Counted from the first letter of the stretch, positions 10,293-19,943 are shown. The stretch is DNA of 64,000 nucleotides from Bacillaceae bacterium OF18-1A (GCA_027694045.1 JAQEWB010000002.1:868001-932000), one strand, 5' to 3'. Notes: generated by a model not told the origin, from the letters alone. Translations and numbers: made by a program.

Positions 10293-10541
10293 TTAATGGA
10301 AAGCTTTTATAATTGTGGGGTATATAACAAGGGTAATAATTTGGAGAACAATAATTGCCGTAACAATCATGCTACAATAGAAGATTGGCTTACTTCGCTT
10401 CATTAAAAACATAATAATAAGCATCGTACAAGCAAACAAACTTAAAAACAATAAACTCGTTGTCGAACTCAGTATACCGCTCGGGACAAAGAATAATAAT
10501 ACTACGCTACAAGTACCTATAATTCCAAATAACCATTCCAT
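10293..10541 (-). CDS. Small membrane protein, unknown function
   Basis: This predicted 82-residue protein is almost entirely hydrophobic. It has three membrane segments: about residues 3-22, 28-46 and 54-76, with a basic MKRSK loop between the second and third. I do not recognise a family. AAAGGGAATGAG upstream is a weak ribosome binding site. It has its own hairpin terminator and lies just downstream of a 34-residue hydrophobic peptide gene on the same strand, so the two might be cotranscribed. Function cannot be inferred. Confidence 0.65.
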   Translation of the reverse strand: MEWLFGIIGTCSVVLLFFVPSGILSSTTSLLFLSLFACTMLIIMFLMKRSKPIFYCSMIVTAIIVLQIITLVIYPTIIKAFH

Positions 10542-10580
10542 TCATTCACTCATTCCCTTTCCCTCTCATGGCAGTTTTCT

Positions 10581-10685
10581 CTAAGCTATTAAATGTTTAA
10601 CAACATCAACTACATACGTCAATTTCTCATACGCTACAAATCCAAAAGCAACTGTTAAACCCGTTACAACTAATCCTTTCATCAT
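10581..10685 (-). CDS. 34-residue hydrophobic peptide
   Basis: A short open frame begins at a double ATG preceded by the strong ribosome binding site GAGGAGGAGAAA. The peptide reads MMKGLVVTGLTVAFGFVAYE and continues KLTYVVDVVKHLIA to a TAG stop. It has one hydrophobic segment (about residues 4-18) with a mixed amphipathic tail. The near-ideal ribosome binding site and spacing are the main support that it is real. It is unrecognised; a small membrane peptide or a toxin-like peptide are both possible and neither can be chosen. Confidence 0.55.
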   Translation of the reverse strand: MMKGLVVTGLTVAFGFVAYEKLTYVVDVVKHLIA

Positions 10686-10857
10686 TTTCTCCTCCTCGTT
10701 TTATCGTTGTTAGCTTAATTATAAAAGATTAGCAATTTATTACCATCGAACTTCCTTACAGTTACCTTACAGAATTGTAAGATTTCCAAAACTAAGTTAA
10801 ATCGTGTTAATATATTTTTATACAATTAAGAATTTACTTTACAAGGGGGATTATAAT

Positions 10858-11472
10858 ATGTTCAAAAAAGTAGCTGCTGATGTTTTAGGACTAAGCGATG
10901 TAGGTTCTGTCATTACACCGAAGGATTATGATAAGGTTGATGCTGATGATTACGTCATGCATGAAGATGGAGAGAAAATTTACTTTCTAATTAAATCCAA
11001 ATCAGATGAATACTGCTTCACAAACAAAGGACTAATCCACCTAGATGGTACAAGTGCAGCAAGTAAAAAACGTACATTGCGCCGCTATAGCTATAGTAAG
11101 TATCAAATTAAGAACGTAGCACTTGAAACTGCTGGAACAATTGATTTAGATGTAGAAATCAAGTTTCATATGGGAGATCAATACTACTCCATTGACGTTC
11201 ATAAAAAACATATCGAAGAATTAAAAGATTTATATAAAGCTCTCCTTAAAATTGAAGAAATCACTTACGACAACGATATTACATTACAATACGCTCACAA
11301 AAGTTTAGATATGGCTTCCAACGCTTTTAGCCGCATTTCAAACGCACAAGTAAATTTAGCAGAGCAATTTAAAGAAATGAATGAGATTGCCTTTAACTGG
11401 CTTGTTGATACGAAAAAGCAATATAACGTGAAAGATTATGGTTTTGTTTTTGAGAAGTTTATTAATAACTAA
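10858..11472 (+). CDS. PH-domain (YvbH-like) cytosolic protein
   Basis: This 204-residue protein starts at the ATG at 10858, preceded by AAGGGGGAT; an ATG at 10804 gives an unlikely extension. Residues about 15-130 resemble the bacterial pleckstrin-homology fold (DYVMHEDGEKIYFLIKSKSD, then YCFTNKGLIHLDG). The C-terminal helical part (about 135-204) resembles the oligomerisation region of YvbH-type proteins. No signal peptide or membrane segment is visible. Family members are of unknown function. A perfect terminator follows. Confidence 0.7.
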   Translation: MFKKVAADVLGLSDVGSVITPKDYDKVDADDYVMHEDGEKIYFLIKSKSDEYCFTNKGLIHLDGTSAASKKRTLRRYSYSKYQIKNVALETAGTIDLDVEIKFHMGDQYYSIDVHKKHIEELKDLYKALLKIEEITYDNDITLQYAHKSLDMASNAFSRISNAQVNLAEQFKEMNEIAFNWLVDTKKQYNVKDYGFVFEKFINN

Positions 11473-11474
11473 AC

Positions 11475-11510
11475 AAAAAACCTTGTTATCAAAAGATAAC
11501 AAGGTTTTTT
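11475..11510. terminator. Bidirectional terminator
   Basis: A perfect stem AACCTTGTTATC/GATAACAAGGTT with loop AAAA has A-runs and T-runs on both sides. It serves the PH-domain gene on the plus strand and the two tRNA genes on the minus strand. Confidence 0.9.
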
Positions 11511-11513
11511 TAG

Positions 11514-11587
11514 CGTCCCAGGAGAGATTCGAACTCCCGACCGTACGCTTAGAAGGCGTATGCTCTATCCGGCTGAGCTACTGGGAC
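11514..11587 (-). tRNA. tRNA-Arg (anticodon UCU)
   Basis: The minus strand gives a full cloverleaf: acceptor GTCCCAG pairing with CTGGGAC, D arm GCTC/GAGC, anticodon loop CTTCTAA (anticodon TCT), and T loop TTCGAAT. The discriminator base is G and CCA is not encoded. It lies 4 bases after tRNA-Gly, so both are probably cotranscribed. Confidence 0.95.
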
Positions 11588-11591
11588 ATGG

Positions 11592-11662
11592 AGCGGGTGA
11601 AGAGAATCGAACTCTCGACCAGAGCTTGGAAGGCTCTTGTTTTACCACTAAACTACACCCGC
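11592..11662 (-). tRNA. tRNA-Gly (anticodon UCC)
   Basis: On the minus strand the acceptor GCGGGTG pairs with CACCCGC, the anticodon loop is CTTCCAA (anticodon TCC), and the T loop is TTCGATT. Length is 71 bases and CCA is not encoded. Confidence 0.95.
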
Positions 11663-11753
11663 ATATGTTATTTTCTTTTCTACGTTAGCGCCGTTGCCCT
11701 ATCGACAATATTTATTATATGTATAACCATACATAAAGTCAACACTTTTTAAA

Positions 11754-11783
11754 AAAAGAGGATAATTTTTCTTATCCTCTTTT
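11754..11783 (-). terminator. Terminator overlapping the ysnB stop
   Basis: Arms AAAAGAGGATAA and TTATCCTCTTTT form a perfect stem, and the last codons of ysnB form one arm. An A-run in plus gives a T-run on minus. Confidence 0.85.
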
Positions 11784-12275
11784 AAAAGTTACTTGTTCAA
11801 CTAGTTGTCCGTCTAATGTTTCAAACCGAACATCTATATGTTTTTCATCCATTTCTAATAAAGCAAATGTCTTTTCTACACGTTGACGTGGCAATAAAAT
11901 ACTGCCTGGATTAATAAATAAGACGCCTTCGATTAATTCCGCACCTAATACGTGAGAGTGTCCGAAGCATGCAACTTGCGCTCCCATTTCTTCTGCATGG
12001 TACGCTAACGTTTGTAATGTCATTTTCACATTATGACGATGCCCGTGCACAACTAAGAAACGAATTCCATCTACATCAGTTACAATTTCATCTTGAAAGC
12101 CAGCATAATCACAATTTCCTTTTACAACATGGAAACCTTGTAGTTCTTCATGAGCAGGCGTTAACTCAGAGTCACCACAATGGATCATGATATCTACTTT
12201 CCCTTTATATTTCTCTTTTAACTGCTGTAATTCCTTCACCGAGCTATGACTATCGCTTACGATTAAAGCTTTCAT
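11772..12275 (-). CDS. ysnB: YfcE/YsnB-type metallophosphoesterase
   Basis: This 167-residue calcineurin-like phosphodiesterase shows all metal-binding motifs in order: DSHS near the N terminus, HCGD, GNCD, VVHGHRHN, and GHSHVLG, then NPGS near the end. Members of this subfamily hydrolyse phosphodiesters in vitro; the natural substrate is unknown. ATG at 12275 is preferred over TTG at 12278. It follows ysnA by 13 bases and ends the rph-ysnA-ysnB operon with a perfect terminator, the same order as in B. subtilis. Confidence 0.9.
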   Translation of the reverse strand: MKALIVSDSHSSVKELQQLKEKYKGKVDIMIHCGDSELTPAHEELQGFHVVKGNCDYAGFQDEIVTDVDGIRFLVVHGHRHNVKMTLQTLAYHAEEMGAQVACFGHSHVLGAELIEGVLFINPGSILLPRQRVEKTFALLEMDEKHIDVRFETLDGQLVEQVTFKRG

Positions 12276-12288
12276 CAATCTCTCTCCC

Positions 12289-12897
12289 TTATTCTCCTAA
12301 AAACCATTCTGGAATCTTTTCTTCTAACTTACGAAGAGCACGCCCTCGGTGGCTAATGGCATTTTTCTCATCTGAGCTTAATTCTGCCATCGCTTTTTTA
12401 TATTCTTCCACATAAAAAATCGGATCATATCCAAAACCATTTTCCCCGCGACGTTGTTCTAAAATGTACCCTTCACATGTCCCGTTCACAATTACAGGAT
12501 TTTTATCACTTTCAGGGAAAGCGACCGCTAATGCACAGTAGAAACGCGCTTTACGTTTTTCAAAATCGATATCATTTAATTCTTGTAACACTTTATCAAT
12601 GTTCGCTTGGTCGTCTTTTGGCTCCCCAGCAAAGCGAGCTGAATACACTCCTGGTTTTCCGTTTAAAGCATCTACAATAAGGCCTGAATCATCTGCGATT
12701 ACGATAGAGTCCAACTGCTTGCTCAAACTATCCGCTTTTAAGATCGCATTTTCTTCAAATGTTTCACCAGTTTCTTCGACTTCGTCAATATGAGGGAAAT
12801 CGTGTAAAGATTTCACTTCTAAATCAAATCGCTCAAATAACTCAGCAAACTCACGCACTTTTCCCATATTTTTTGTCGCTACAACAACTTGCTTCAT
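12289..12897 (-). CDS. ysnA: dITP/XTP pyrophosphatase (RdgB/YsnA)
   Basis: This 202-residue enzyme is of the Ham1/RdgB family, which hydrolyses dITP, XTP and similar non-canonical purine triphosphates to monophosphates and so keeps them out of DNA and RNA. Signature segments are [13 protein letters not shown] at the start, [22 protein letters not shown] with the catalytic Asp, and SHRGRALRK near the C terminus. The ATG at 12897 has AGAGGTGG upstream; an in-frame GTG further upstream is less likely. It lies 11 bases after rph. Confidence 0.93.
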   Translation of the reverse strand: MKQVVVATKNMGKVREFAELFERFDLEVKSLHDFPHIDEVEETGETFEENAILKADSLSKQLDSIVIADDSGLIVDALNGKPGVYSARFAGEPKDDQANIDKVLQELNDIDFEKRKARFYCALAVAFPESDKNPVIVNGTCEGYILEQRRGENGFGYDPIFYVEEYKKAMAELSSDEKNAISHRGRALRKLEEKIPEWFLGE

Positions 12898-12908
12898 ATT
12901 TTCCACCT

Positions 12909-13646
12909 CTACTCTATATGAGATACGATGTCATCTAACGCTTCTTTTTGCATGTCAATTAGTTGGAAAATGCCTTGTTCCGCAGCATCCAGTAATTCAT
13001 TTAACTGCGCTCTGCTAAACGTCGCTTCTTCTCCAGTTCCTTGCACTTCAACAAACTGACCTTTTCCAGTCATAATCACGTTCATATCAACGTCCGCTTT
13101 AGAATCCTCTGCATAGTTTAAATCTAAAACTACACCTTGCTCTTCAACAATTCCTACTGACGTTGCTGCTAAATAATCTTTCACTGGAATTTTAGATACT
13201 TTTTCTGCTTGTAACAGCTTCTCGAACGCTAATACCATCGCTACATATGCACCTGTAATCGACGCCGTTCTCGTTCCACCATCTGCTTGAATAACATCGC
13301 AGTCAATCCAAACCGTTCTCTCACCAAGCGCTTCTAAGTCAACTACCGCACGTAATGCTCGTCCAATTAAACGCTGGATTTCCATTGTACGACCTGTTAC
13401 TTTCCCTTTACTTGACTCTCTGATTGTACGTTGTTCTGTTGCACGTGGAATCATTGCGTATTCAGCTGTTACCCAACCTTTTCCTTCTCCACGCATAAAT
13501 GGCGGTACACGCTCTTCAATTGTTGCCGAGCAAATTACCTTTGTATCCCCAACTTCAATTAACACTGATCCTTCTGGATGTTTTAAATAATTCGTATGAA
13601 TATGTATATGGCGTAATTCTGTTTTCTCTCTACCATCTACTCGCAT
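12909..13646 (-). CDS. rph: Ribonuclease PH
   Basis: This 245-residue phosphorolytic 3'-5' exoribonuclease trims tRNA 3' ends. The RNase PH fold is recognised by [33 protein letters not shown], and the phosphate-binding region [22 protein letters not shown] at 13646 has a strong AGGAGGT site and gives the normal N terminus; the longer reading starts without support. It is the first gene of rph-ysnA-ysnB. Confidence 0.96.
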   Translation of the reverse strand: MRVDGREKTELRHIHIHTNYLKHPEGSVLIEVGDTKVICSATIEERVPPFMRGEGKGWVTAEYAMIPRATEQRTIRESSKGKVTGRTMEIQRLIGRALRAVVDLEALGERTVWIDCDVIQADGGTRTASITGAYVAMVLAFEKLLQAEKVSKIPVKDYLAATSVGIVEEQGVVLDLNYAEDSKADVDMNVIMTGKGQFVEVQGTGEEATFSRAQLNELLDAAEQGIFQLIDMQKEALDDIVSHIE

Positions 13647-13777
13647 AAAAATAACCTCCTCATAACTACTACTCGTTAGTATAGCCAAATTTAAATGTAT
13701 GATATGTATACATTAAAAGAAGGAGAACCCAAAAAGCAATTCCCCTTTCTTACTTAAGTATATCAAATTATTCGCGA

Positions 13778-14824
13778 TTAAAAACCACCAGTATTCACGT
13801 TTTGTGGACGATCAACAGGTTTCGTTAACTTTTCACCCTTCTCATCCATAAGATTCGCTTTCCCATTCACTTCAATAGAAACATTTTTCACACCTTGTTT
13901 TTCTGTTAGAGATAAAACTAATGATTTCAATACATAGTTTGAAATCTTACTTTTATCCCTATTCGCAAATATATTTTCATTAAAATTTAACGTAACATTT
14001 CCATCTTGCAATTTTGGATTCGTAATGAGCTTGACCCCCGGATTAAAGTCACTTAACAATGAATTTTGATTCGGCCCTTTTACAAGTTCATTTACAACTG
14101 TCGTAATATCATTTTCTTTCCCTTCAGCAACACGACGTGTGACTGGTACATAATATTGTTGTTTATTATTCTGCGCCATAAAATACAGCGTGACTGGTTT
14201 TGTATTCGTTACATCCGCTACTTGTTCATCGTCGAAGTTAATACCATTCGCACGACTCACCCCTTCACCAAGCGGCGTACCACCAACAGGCATCTTCGCT
14301 AACTTTTCACCATTTATTTGGAACTGCACTTGTTTTATCTCTTTGAATTGCGTCAACGTCCACGCTATAGATTCAACAATTTGACGTTCTTCTTCTTTTG
14401 CATAGTTCTTCATTTCTTTAGAGAAATCGATGACTGCCGTCCCATCTTTTTTCAAAGCTAAAGTCATCGTTGTATTCGCCGGGATAACTGCACGGAACCC
14501 ATTTGGTAATAAATCCGTTACCGGGCCATCTTTCACAAGATATTCTAACGTTTGCCGTATGACCTCATTCGCCTTCGGGGTAGGGATAGCTAACGTTTGT
14601 GGTACAACATAACCATTTTTATCAACCAAATATAACTCCCTATTTATCGTTTGCCCTTGTTTATCTTTTTTAGCTGTTTCTTGCTTTCCACCCTCTTTAT
14701 ATGTAACTTGTTTTGGCGGATCAATTTGTTCAGTCGCTTTCTCTTGATTTATAAAGCCACACCCTGTTAGTAAAACAGCACTCACAGTAGCACCAACAAC
14801 CCATTTAAAAGTGGATTTAGGCAT
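13778..14824 (-). CDS. gerM: Spore germination lipoprotein GerM
   Basis: This 348-residue lipoprotein has a signal peptide ending in the lipobox VLLTGC (Cys22) and two tandem GerMN domains (about residues 70-190 and 215-330). GerM is needed for sporulation and germination in B. subtilis, where it helps assemble the forespore-mother cell channel complex. TTTAGGGGGGAAT precedes the ATG. It sits between racE and rph as in B. subtilis. Confidence 0.92.
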   Translation of the reverse strand: MPKSTFKWVVGATVSAVLLTGCGFINQEKATEQIDPPKQVTYKEGGKQETAKKDKQGQTINRELYLVDKNGYVVPQTLAIPTPKANEVIRQTLEYLVKDGPVTDLLPNGFRAVIPANTTMTLALKKDGTAVIDFSKEMKNYAKEEERQIVESIAWTLTQFKEIKQVQFQINGEKLAKMPVGGTPLGEGVSRANGINFDDEQVADVTNTKPVTLYFMAQNNKQQYYVPVTRRVAEGKENDITTVVNELVKGPNQNSLLSDFNPGVKLITNPKLQDGNVTLNFNENIFANRDKSKISNYVLKSLVLSLTEKQGVKNVSIEVNGKANLMDEKGEKLTKPVDRPQNVNTGGF

Positions 14825-14907
14825 GCCATTCCCCCCTAAAAACTAAGTTTGTACTATTATGTATACGAGCTGTTCCGCATTTTAGAACAAGCCATGTTCC
14901 TTATAAA

Positions 14908-14935
14908 CAAAAAACCCCTGATTTCTCAGGAGTTC
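14908..14935 (-). terminator. Terminator after racE
   Basis: Stem AACCCCTGA/TCAGGAGTT with loop TTTC, preceded in plus by an A-run that becomes the T-tract on minus. Confidence 0.75.
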
Positions 14936-14953
14936 ACTTATATAAATCTACTA

Positions 14954-15763
14954 TTATTCTGTTTCTAAATTGATATGCTTCACATTTTCAATCGGCTGCC
15001 CAAACCACTTTGATGCAATTTCTTTAAATAAGCCTATTTTACCAGTCGTTAAGAAGAGGTGATCACTTTGTTCCTCTCCCTCATTCAACATTTTACTATG
15101 GTATAAAATCGTACTTACTTCACGTGCTGTTTCATCACCTGAACTAATTAGTTGCACTTTATCTCCCATTACTTTTTTAATAACAGGACCTAAAATTGGA
15201 TAATGTGTACACCCTAAAATCAGTGTATCAATATCAGTATTTTTCAACGGTTGCAACGTTTCTCTTACAACTTCATACGCCATTTCACTTTCGAAATTGC
15301 CACTCTCTACAAGCTCAACGAAAGGCGGGCACGCTAAACTTTCTACCATAACACGGTTATTAATAGATTTTAACGCCTCTTCGTACGCACCACTTTTCAC
15401 TGTTCCAATCGTTCCAATAATCCCAACATGGTACGTATTTGTCATTTTTAAAGCTGTACGTGATCCAGGGTGAATAACTCCTACTACCGGAATTGGTAAT
15501 TGCTTTTGCATCTCTTCTAATACAACCGCAGTTGCTGTATTACACGCAATAACTAACATTTTGATATTTAAATCTAATAAATGCTCCGTCATTTCCCACG
15601 TAAATTGACGCACCTCTTCTCGAGAGCGCGGACCATACGGGCAACGTGCTGTATCTCCTAAATATATAATACGTTCTTTCGGCAACTGACGAATTAATTC
15701 TTTCGCTACTGTTAAACCGCCAACTCCTGAATCGATAACACCGATTGCTCTATTCAACTTCAT
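14954..15763 (-). CDS. racE: Glutamate racemase
   Basis: This 269-residue cofactor-independent racemase makes D-glutamate for peptidoglycan. The two catalytic cysteines are visible in VIACNTATA and LGCTHYPIL, and the N-terminal [14 protein letters not shown] is diagnostic. The ATG at 15763 gives the conserved N terminus, although GGGTG is very close; an ATG at 15778 would add five residues. It is the proximal gene to gerM. The B. cereus group also carries a second racemase elsewhere, so racE1 or racE2 cannot be told apart here. Confidence 0.93.
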   Translation of the reverse strand: MKLNRAIGVIDSGVGGLTVAKELIRQLPKERIIYLGDTARCPYGPRSREEVRQFTWEMTEHLLDLNIKMLVIACNTATAVVLEEMQKQLPIPVVGVIHPGSRTALKMTNTYHVGIIGTIGTVKSGAYEEALKSINNRVMVESLACPPFVELVESGNFESEMAYEVVRETLQPLKNTDIDTLILGCTHYPILGPVIKKVMGDKVQLISSGDETAREVSTILYHSKMLNEGEEQSDHLFLTTGKIGLFKEIASKWFGQPIENVKHINLETE

Positions 15764-15926
15764 CACCCGTTTTCTCATTCATCATCTTATTCTTATCAGT
15801 ATATTTTACACATTTTAAGTTCGCTCGCTTAAAATGCTTCTGCATGAAAAATTTTTATGTGTACCTGTATAGACTAGGACCTTTTTTATTTTGCTCCTTT
15901 TTTTCGTAATTTGCAAGATAGAAAAA

Positions 15927-15954
15927 AACCGACCTTCTATAAGAAAGTCGGTTT
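15927..15954 (-). terminator. Terminator after the DJ-1-like gene
   Basis: Arms AAACCGAC-TTCT and AGAA-GTCGGTTT, with an A-run in plus giving the minus T-tract. Confidence 0.75.
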
Positions 15955-15964
15955 CTTCTATAAT

Positions 15965-16627
15965 TTATCCCACTTTATTTACAGCTCTTTTTATCGCCTT
16001 ACCTATTTCCGCGCTAGACTGCGGATTTTGGCCTGTAATCAAACGCCCATCTACTACAACATGCGGCGTAAAGTTAGGTGCAACATAAAAGAAAGCTCCT
16101 TCTTCCTTCAATTTACTTTCTAACAAAAATGGAACTCTCTTTTCTAAATGCACAGCTTTTTCTTCATCATTTGTATAACCTGTTATTCGCTTGCCTGCAC
16201 TAAAAAACGAACCATCTTTATTTTTCACACCGACTAAAGAGCTTACCCCGTGACAAACAGCCGCTACAATCCGATTATTGTTGTACATATTCTCAATCAA
16301 ATTCGCTACATACGGATTACCCGGAAAATCTACAATCGCCCCGTGCCCACCACCAAATAAAACCGCGTCATAATCCGAAAAATGCACATTTGAGATTGGC
16401 TTTGTATTTTGTAACAAAGAAGCGACATACTTAAATTCACGAGGTATACCATTTGGAATAGACACTCTATCAAGCGGTACTCTCCCGCCTTTTATCGACA
16501 CAATATCAACATCGAACTTAGCTTTTTTAAATAAATTATAAGGAGCTGCGAGCTCTTCAAGCCACAAACCAGTCGGGTGTCCCTTCATATCATGAGCACT
16601 TGTTGAAACTAACAATATCCTTTTCAA
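15965..16627 (-). CDS. DJ-1/PfpI family protein (Hsp31-like)
   Basis: This 220-residue protein has the class I glutamine amidotransferase-like fold of the DJ-1/PfpI superfamily. The nucleophile elbow AAVCHG (about residue 124) carries the reactive cysteine, preceded by the LFGGGHGAIVDFP loop typical of Hsp31/YcaC-like members. Such proteins act as glyoxalases, deglycases or chaperones; which applies here is unknown. The start is a TTG at 16627 with AGGAGGGG upstream. It lies between racE and gerE, an extra gene relative to what I recall of B. subtilis. Confidence 0.8.
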   Translation of the reverse strand: MKRILLVSTSAHDMKGHPTGLWLEELAAPYNLFKKAKFDVDIVSIKGGRVPLDRVSIPNGIPREFKYVASLLQNTKPISNVHFSDYDAVLFGGGHGAIVDFPGNPYVANLIENMYNNNRIVAAVCHGVSSLVGVKNKDGSFFSAGKRITGYTNDEEKAVHLEKRVPFLLESKLKEEGAFFYVAPNFTPHVVVDGRLITGQNPQSSAEIGKAIKRAVNKVG

Positions 16628-16704
16628 CAGATCCCCTCCTTATTACCTATTTATGTATGAAACATTCCTATCATTCATATAGCATGTGAAACAAATAGAA
16701 AAAT

Positions 16705-16731
16705 AGCCGACCTTTGCATAAAAAGTCGGCT
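16705..16731 (-). terminator. Terminator after gerE
   Basis: Stem AGCCGAC/GTCGGCT just downstream of the gerE stop. Its sequence is similar to the hairpin at 15927-15954. Confidence 0.7.
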
Positions 16732-16738
16732 TCTTCTT

Positions 16739-16963
16739 TTATAGTTCGAGCTCTCCCATACGAAGAAGCTCAACAACTGCTTGTGAACGTCCTTTAACCC
16801 CTAGCTTTTGCATTGCGTTTGAGATGTGGTTGCGCACTGTTTTTTCGCTAATAAAAAGTTCACCTGCAATTTCTTTCGTTGTTTTATCTTGAACGAGTAA
16901 TTCAAATACTTCTCTCTCTCTCTTTGTGAGTAATGGTTTAGATTGATATGCTTTATCCTTCAA
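16739..16963 (-). CDS. gerE: Spore coat gene regulator GerE
   Basis: This 74-residue protein is a free-standing LuxR-type helix-turn-helix (PLLTKREREVFELLVQDKTT, then EIAGELFISEKTVRNHISNAM). It is nearly identical to the GerE family that activates or represses late mother-cell genes together with sigma-K. The start codon is TTG at 16963, with AGGAGGG upstream. In B. subtilis the next gene is ysmA; here about 15 kb of other genes intervene. Confidence 0.96.
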   Translation of the reverse strand: MKDKAYQSKPLLTKREREVFELLVQDKTTKEIAGELFISEKTVRNHISNAMQKLGVKGRSQAVVELLRMGELEL

Positions 16964-17127
16964 CTGGTATAACCCTCCTTGCTTAAGCCAGAGCTGTATA
17001 TGTGTAAGTTGGGTGTTTATTTAGTCAAGATATTGTATGAACGAAATGTGCAGGTGGTGAATGAAAATGGGCTTTATTTCGTATGTTCTTTTAGATTTTA
17101 TACGGTTCATGCACTCGTTTTATCCAC

Positions 17128-18423
17128 TTACTTTTTAATGCGCCATATTTGTTCTAGCAATATACTTACAACTGTACCTACGAACAAACCATTGCCGGAT
17201 ATATATTGCATAACAGACGGTAACGATTGGAGTGCTCCGGACGGTAAAAACATAACACCGCTGCCAAATAATACTGCTACTCCTAAAATTGTTACATTCC
17301 TTTCATTCAGCTCCACTTGTTTTATATTGTTTAGCCCAATCCCAATTAGCTGTACGAATGAAGCCATTAAAACTGCAGATGCAACAGCGGATGGTAACGA
17401 CGCTAAGTAACGAATAATACGTGGAAAAAGCGACATAACGACTAGTAGTACACATGCCATTAAGAACGATCTTATATATTTTTGTTTTGTTAGGCGTATA
17501 AATCCTGCTGTTGCTGGTAACGGAACGACACCTACAGTTGAAAATACAGAGGAAATGATATGTGAAATCCCTCCAACCCACGTACCATCTCTCAACTGTT
17601 TGTGTTCAATCGTCGCTTTATGAATGGTAGCTTGATTAATTGCTATAATAGCAGCTACTGTATTCGAAACTAAAATACATACCATAACGAAACTTGATAC
17701 GGCCATCCCTGCATTCCATTTCGGAAGTCCCCAAGCAAATATATGTGGAAATTGCACAAAGTGATTTACTTGAGAAGGAATCGTCACTTTCCCTGCAATT
17801 AAAAAAAGAATCCACCCACTAATTAACCCTATTAAAACTGCATAGCTTTTAACAAAGCCTTTCCCAAAATTAGATAGTATAATAACGAATAAAAATATAC
17901 TAAACGCGATTATTGCTGTAAATCCATCGACTTGAGAAACAGTGGCTGTAATTCCTAGCATTCCTTTCAAAAATACACCACTTAGTTGTAAACATAACAA
18001 AAGTAAAAACGTCCCTGTCACAAGTGGCGTAAATAAAAATAAAATACGCCCTATAAAACCACTTACTCCTAATCCTATTAAAATTACACCGGAAATTATC
18101 ATTCCTAATTCTAAAATTTGCAACGTACTATGTAATTGATCCTGTCCGACAGTTGCATAGGCAAGTACAGTAAATACACCAACCCAAGATCCAGCTGGCC
18201 CATCCGCAATTGGTAGTCTATGTCCAATCCAACCTTGTAAAAAAGATGATATACCAACTACAAAAAACGTACGTTGCATTAAATAAAATATTTCTTCCGT
18301 CGTAAGGTGAAATAATCCACCAACAACAATTGGTAGTGCGATTGAATTCGCTAATAAAAATATAAACCATTGCAAAGTTCCCATCATGTGATTTTGATTA
18401 TGTTGATTGTCCAATTTTTTCAT
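17128..18423 (-). CDS. NCS2-family nucleobase permease
   Basis: This 431-residue integral membrane protein has about 12-14 hydrophobic helices. It belongs to the nucleobase/ascorbate transporter (NCS2) family, seen in PIADGPAGSWVGVF and the later TVGVVPLPATAGFIRLT segment. Substrate could be xanthine, uracil or cytosine; similarity to B. subtilis YwdJ-type permeases is a guess. Upstream on the same strand is a cytosine-deaminase-like gene, but a terminator at 18467-18499 lies between them. The ribosome binding site GAAGGG abuts the ATG. Confidence 0.8.
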   Translation of the reverse strand: MKKLDNQHNQNHMMGTLQWFIFLLANSIALPIVVGGLFHLTTEEIFYLMQRTFFVVGISSFLQGWIGHRLPIADGPAGSWVGVFTVLAYATVGQDQLHSTLQILELGMIISGVILIGLGVSGFIGRILFLFTPLVTGTFLLLLCLQLSGVFLKGMLGITATVSQVDGFTAIIAFSIFLFVIILSNFGKGFVKSYAVLIGLISGWILFLIAGKVTIPSQVNHFVQFPHIFAWGLPKWNAGMAVSSFVMVCILVSNTVAAIIAINQATIHKATIEHKQLRDGTWVGGISHIISSVFSTVGVVPLPATAGFIRLTKQKYIRSFLMACVLLVVMSLFPRIIRYLASLPSAVASAVLMASFVQLIGIGLNNIKQVELNERNVTILGVAVLFGSGVMFLPSGALQSLPSVMQYISGNGLFVGTVVSILLEQIWRIKK

Positions 18424-18466
18424 CCCTTCTATATTCCTTATAAGAAATATATTGTAAACATAAAAA

Positions 18467-18499
18467 AGAAGGGTTCTACACTCACAATTAGAACCCTTC
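18467..18499 (-). terminator. Terminator between deaminase and permease genes
   Basis: Stem AAGGGTTCT/AGAACCCTT with a 12-base loop and an A-run in plus giving a minus T-tract. It lies between two functionally related genes on the same strand. Confidence 0.75.
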
Positions 18500-18521
18500 C
18501 CAAAACATTTAAACGATTCCT

Positions 18522-19763
18522 TTACACAAGATTATTCAATTCCACTTCATTTAAACTGCCAACAACAATATTTCCTTTATGTGCGACTAAAAGCTTCTCT
18601 GTTTGACGCGCCACCGCTTCAGCAGTACATGTTGCATTCGTCAAAACAAAACTCGCTTCATCTCCTACATTCGGCCACGCTCGCTCCCCTTCATTGTTCA
18701 ACGTTTCTTTTCCTCCCGTAATAAAGCGGAGTGCTTTTCCTAAAGACCTTTCGTCACTCCACCCAAAACGCTCTGCTAATCGATTCGCCTTTTGAAGCAT
18801 ATCACCTGTTCCAAACGGTGACCAATGATCTGTAATGCTATCATTGCCTAATGAAACCGTAACACCTTTTTTATCTAATAACGGAATTGGGATTACTTGT
18901 TTACCAATTGGCACTGTTGAAGTAATATCAATATTTACATTTGCGAGTCTTTCTGCCACTTCTTCAGCCTCTTTATCAGTAACACCACCAAGTCCAAGTG
19001 CATGACTAATCGTTACACGGCCTTGCCATCCTGCTTCTTCTGTTAAACTTGCCAATCTCTTCATCGTAAACGTTCCAAGATTATTCGCATCGTGCAAATG
19101 AATATCAACATCCGCATTAAATTCTACTGCGATATCCATAATTGTATGTAATGACTTTTCAATGTCATTATCCACTGTAGCTGGATCTACTCCTCCGACT
19201 AGATGAGCACCCATACGCATCGCATCTTTCACGAGTTGCACAGAATTACTGCGCAATAATCCATGTTGCGGAAACGCAACAATTCTACTAAATACTCGAT
19301 TTTTATATGTTTCTAATGCCGCTAACGTCGCCTCCAAATTACCAAGCCCAATAATTGGATCAACATTACAATGCGTTCTAATATTCGTTGCACCATTTTG
19401 CAGTAGTAACTCTAGCATATTTTCCGCTCTATTTTTAGCAGTCGCTAATTGCTTTGGTAAAATTTTTTCTTCTTCATTAAAACGTGTAAAAATACTTTCT
19501 GCTGGCATACAAGCTTTCCATGGGCCACTATAATATGTTTTATCAATGTGAATGTGCATCTCTTTGAAAGCTGGCAAAATCAATAAACGATTCGCATCAA
19601 GAATTAGTAACCCTTCCTCTTTAACAGCCCCTGCTATAATTTTTTTAATTTGTCCATCTTCAATGAGTAAACTACATAACTCTGTTTCTGTTTTAGAAAT
19701 TCTTCCCTCTTCATATGTATACCCCGATTCCAGCGTTACATTAGTCAACCAGTATACTGTCAT
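18522..19763 (-). CDS. Amidohydrolase, cytosine deaminase-like
   Basis: This is a 413-residue metal-dependent hydrolase of the amidohydrolase superfamily. Metal ligands are seen as [10 protein letters not shown] (about residues 67-76), RTHCNVD, HLHDANN, ISHALG, and [12 protein letters not shown] (catalytic Asp). The pattern resembles cytosine deaminase and related N-acyl or isocytosine deaminases. The neighbouring nucleobase permease supports a nucleobase substrate, which is inference. ATG at 19763 has GGTGGGGGAAA upstream; the longer GTG start is less likely. Confidence 0.8.
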   Translation of the reverse strand: MTVYWLTNVTLESGYTYEEGRISKTETELCSLLIEDGQIKKIIAGAVKEEGLLILDANRLLILPAFKEMHIHIDKTYYSGPWKACMPAESIFTRFNEEEKILPKQLATAKNRAENMLELLLQNGATNIRTHCNVDPIIGLGNLEATLAALETYKNRVFSRIVAFPQHGLLRSNSVQLVKDAMRMGAHLVGGVDPATVDNDIEKSLHTIMDIAVEFNADVDIHLHDANNLGTFTMKRLASLTEEAGWQGRVTISHALGLGGVTDKEAEEVAERLANVNIDITSTVPIGKQVIPIPLLDKKGVTVSLGNDSITDHWSPFGTGDMLQKANRLAERFGWSDERSLGKALRFITGGKETLNNEGERAWPNVGDEASFVLTNATCTAEAVARQTEKLLVAHKGNIVVGSLNEVELNNLV

Positions 19764-19943
19764 CTCTATTTCCCCCACCTTTTATTAGAAGTTACCTTTT
19801 TCTATAATTGTAATATCACCTGAAAATTAAGACAATTAATATGACCACTACCTAAAAAAAAGTCATACAACCTCATGGTCTTCTCATAAATTTCCATATA
19901 GAATAGAAGTATATAACTTGAGGTAAAAGGAGTTGATCGTACT

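Noticed and set aside
11438..11752. 104-residue plus-strand frame across the tRNA genes
   Set aside because: It is a frame through two antisense tRNA genes and a terminator, the typical artefact behind false ERFELPT-type proteins.
16979..17410. 143-residue plus-strand frame next to gerE
   Set aside because: Most of it is antisense to the permease gene. There is no ribosome binding site, and the translation has no recognisable features.
18424..18521. Purine riboswitch upstream of the nucleobase permease
   Set aside because: The 98-base gap contains a plain terminator and none of the conserved loop sequences of the purine riboswitch.
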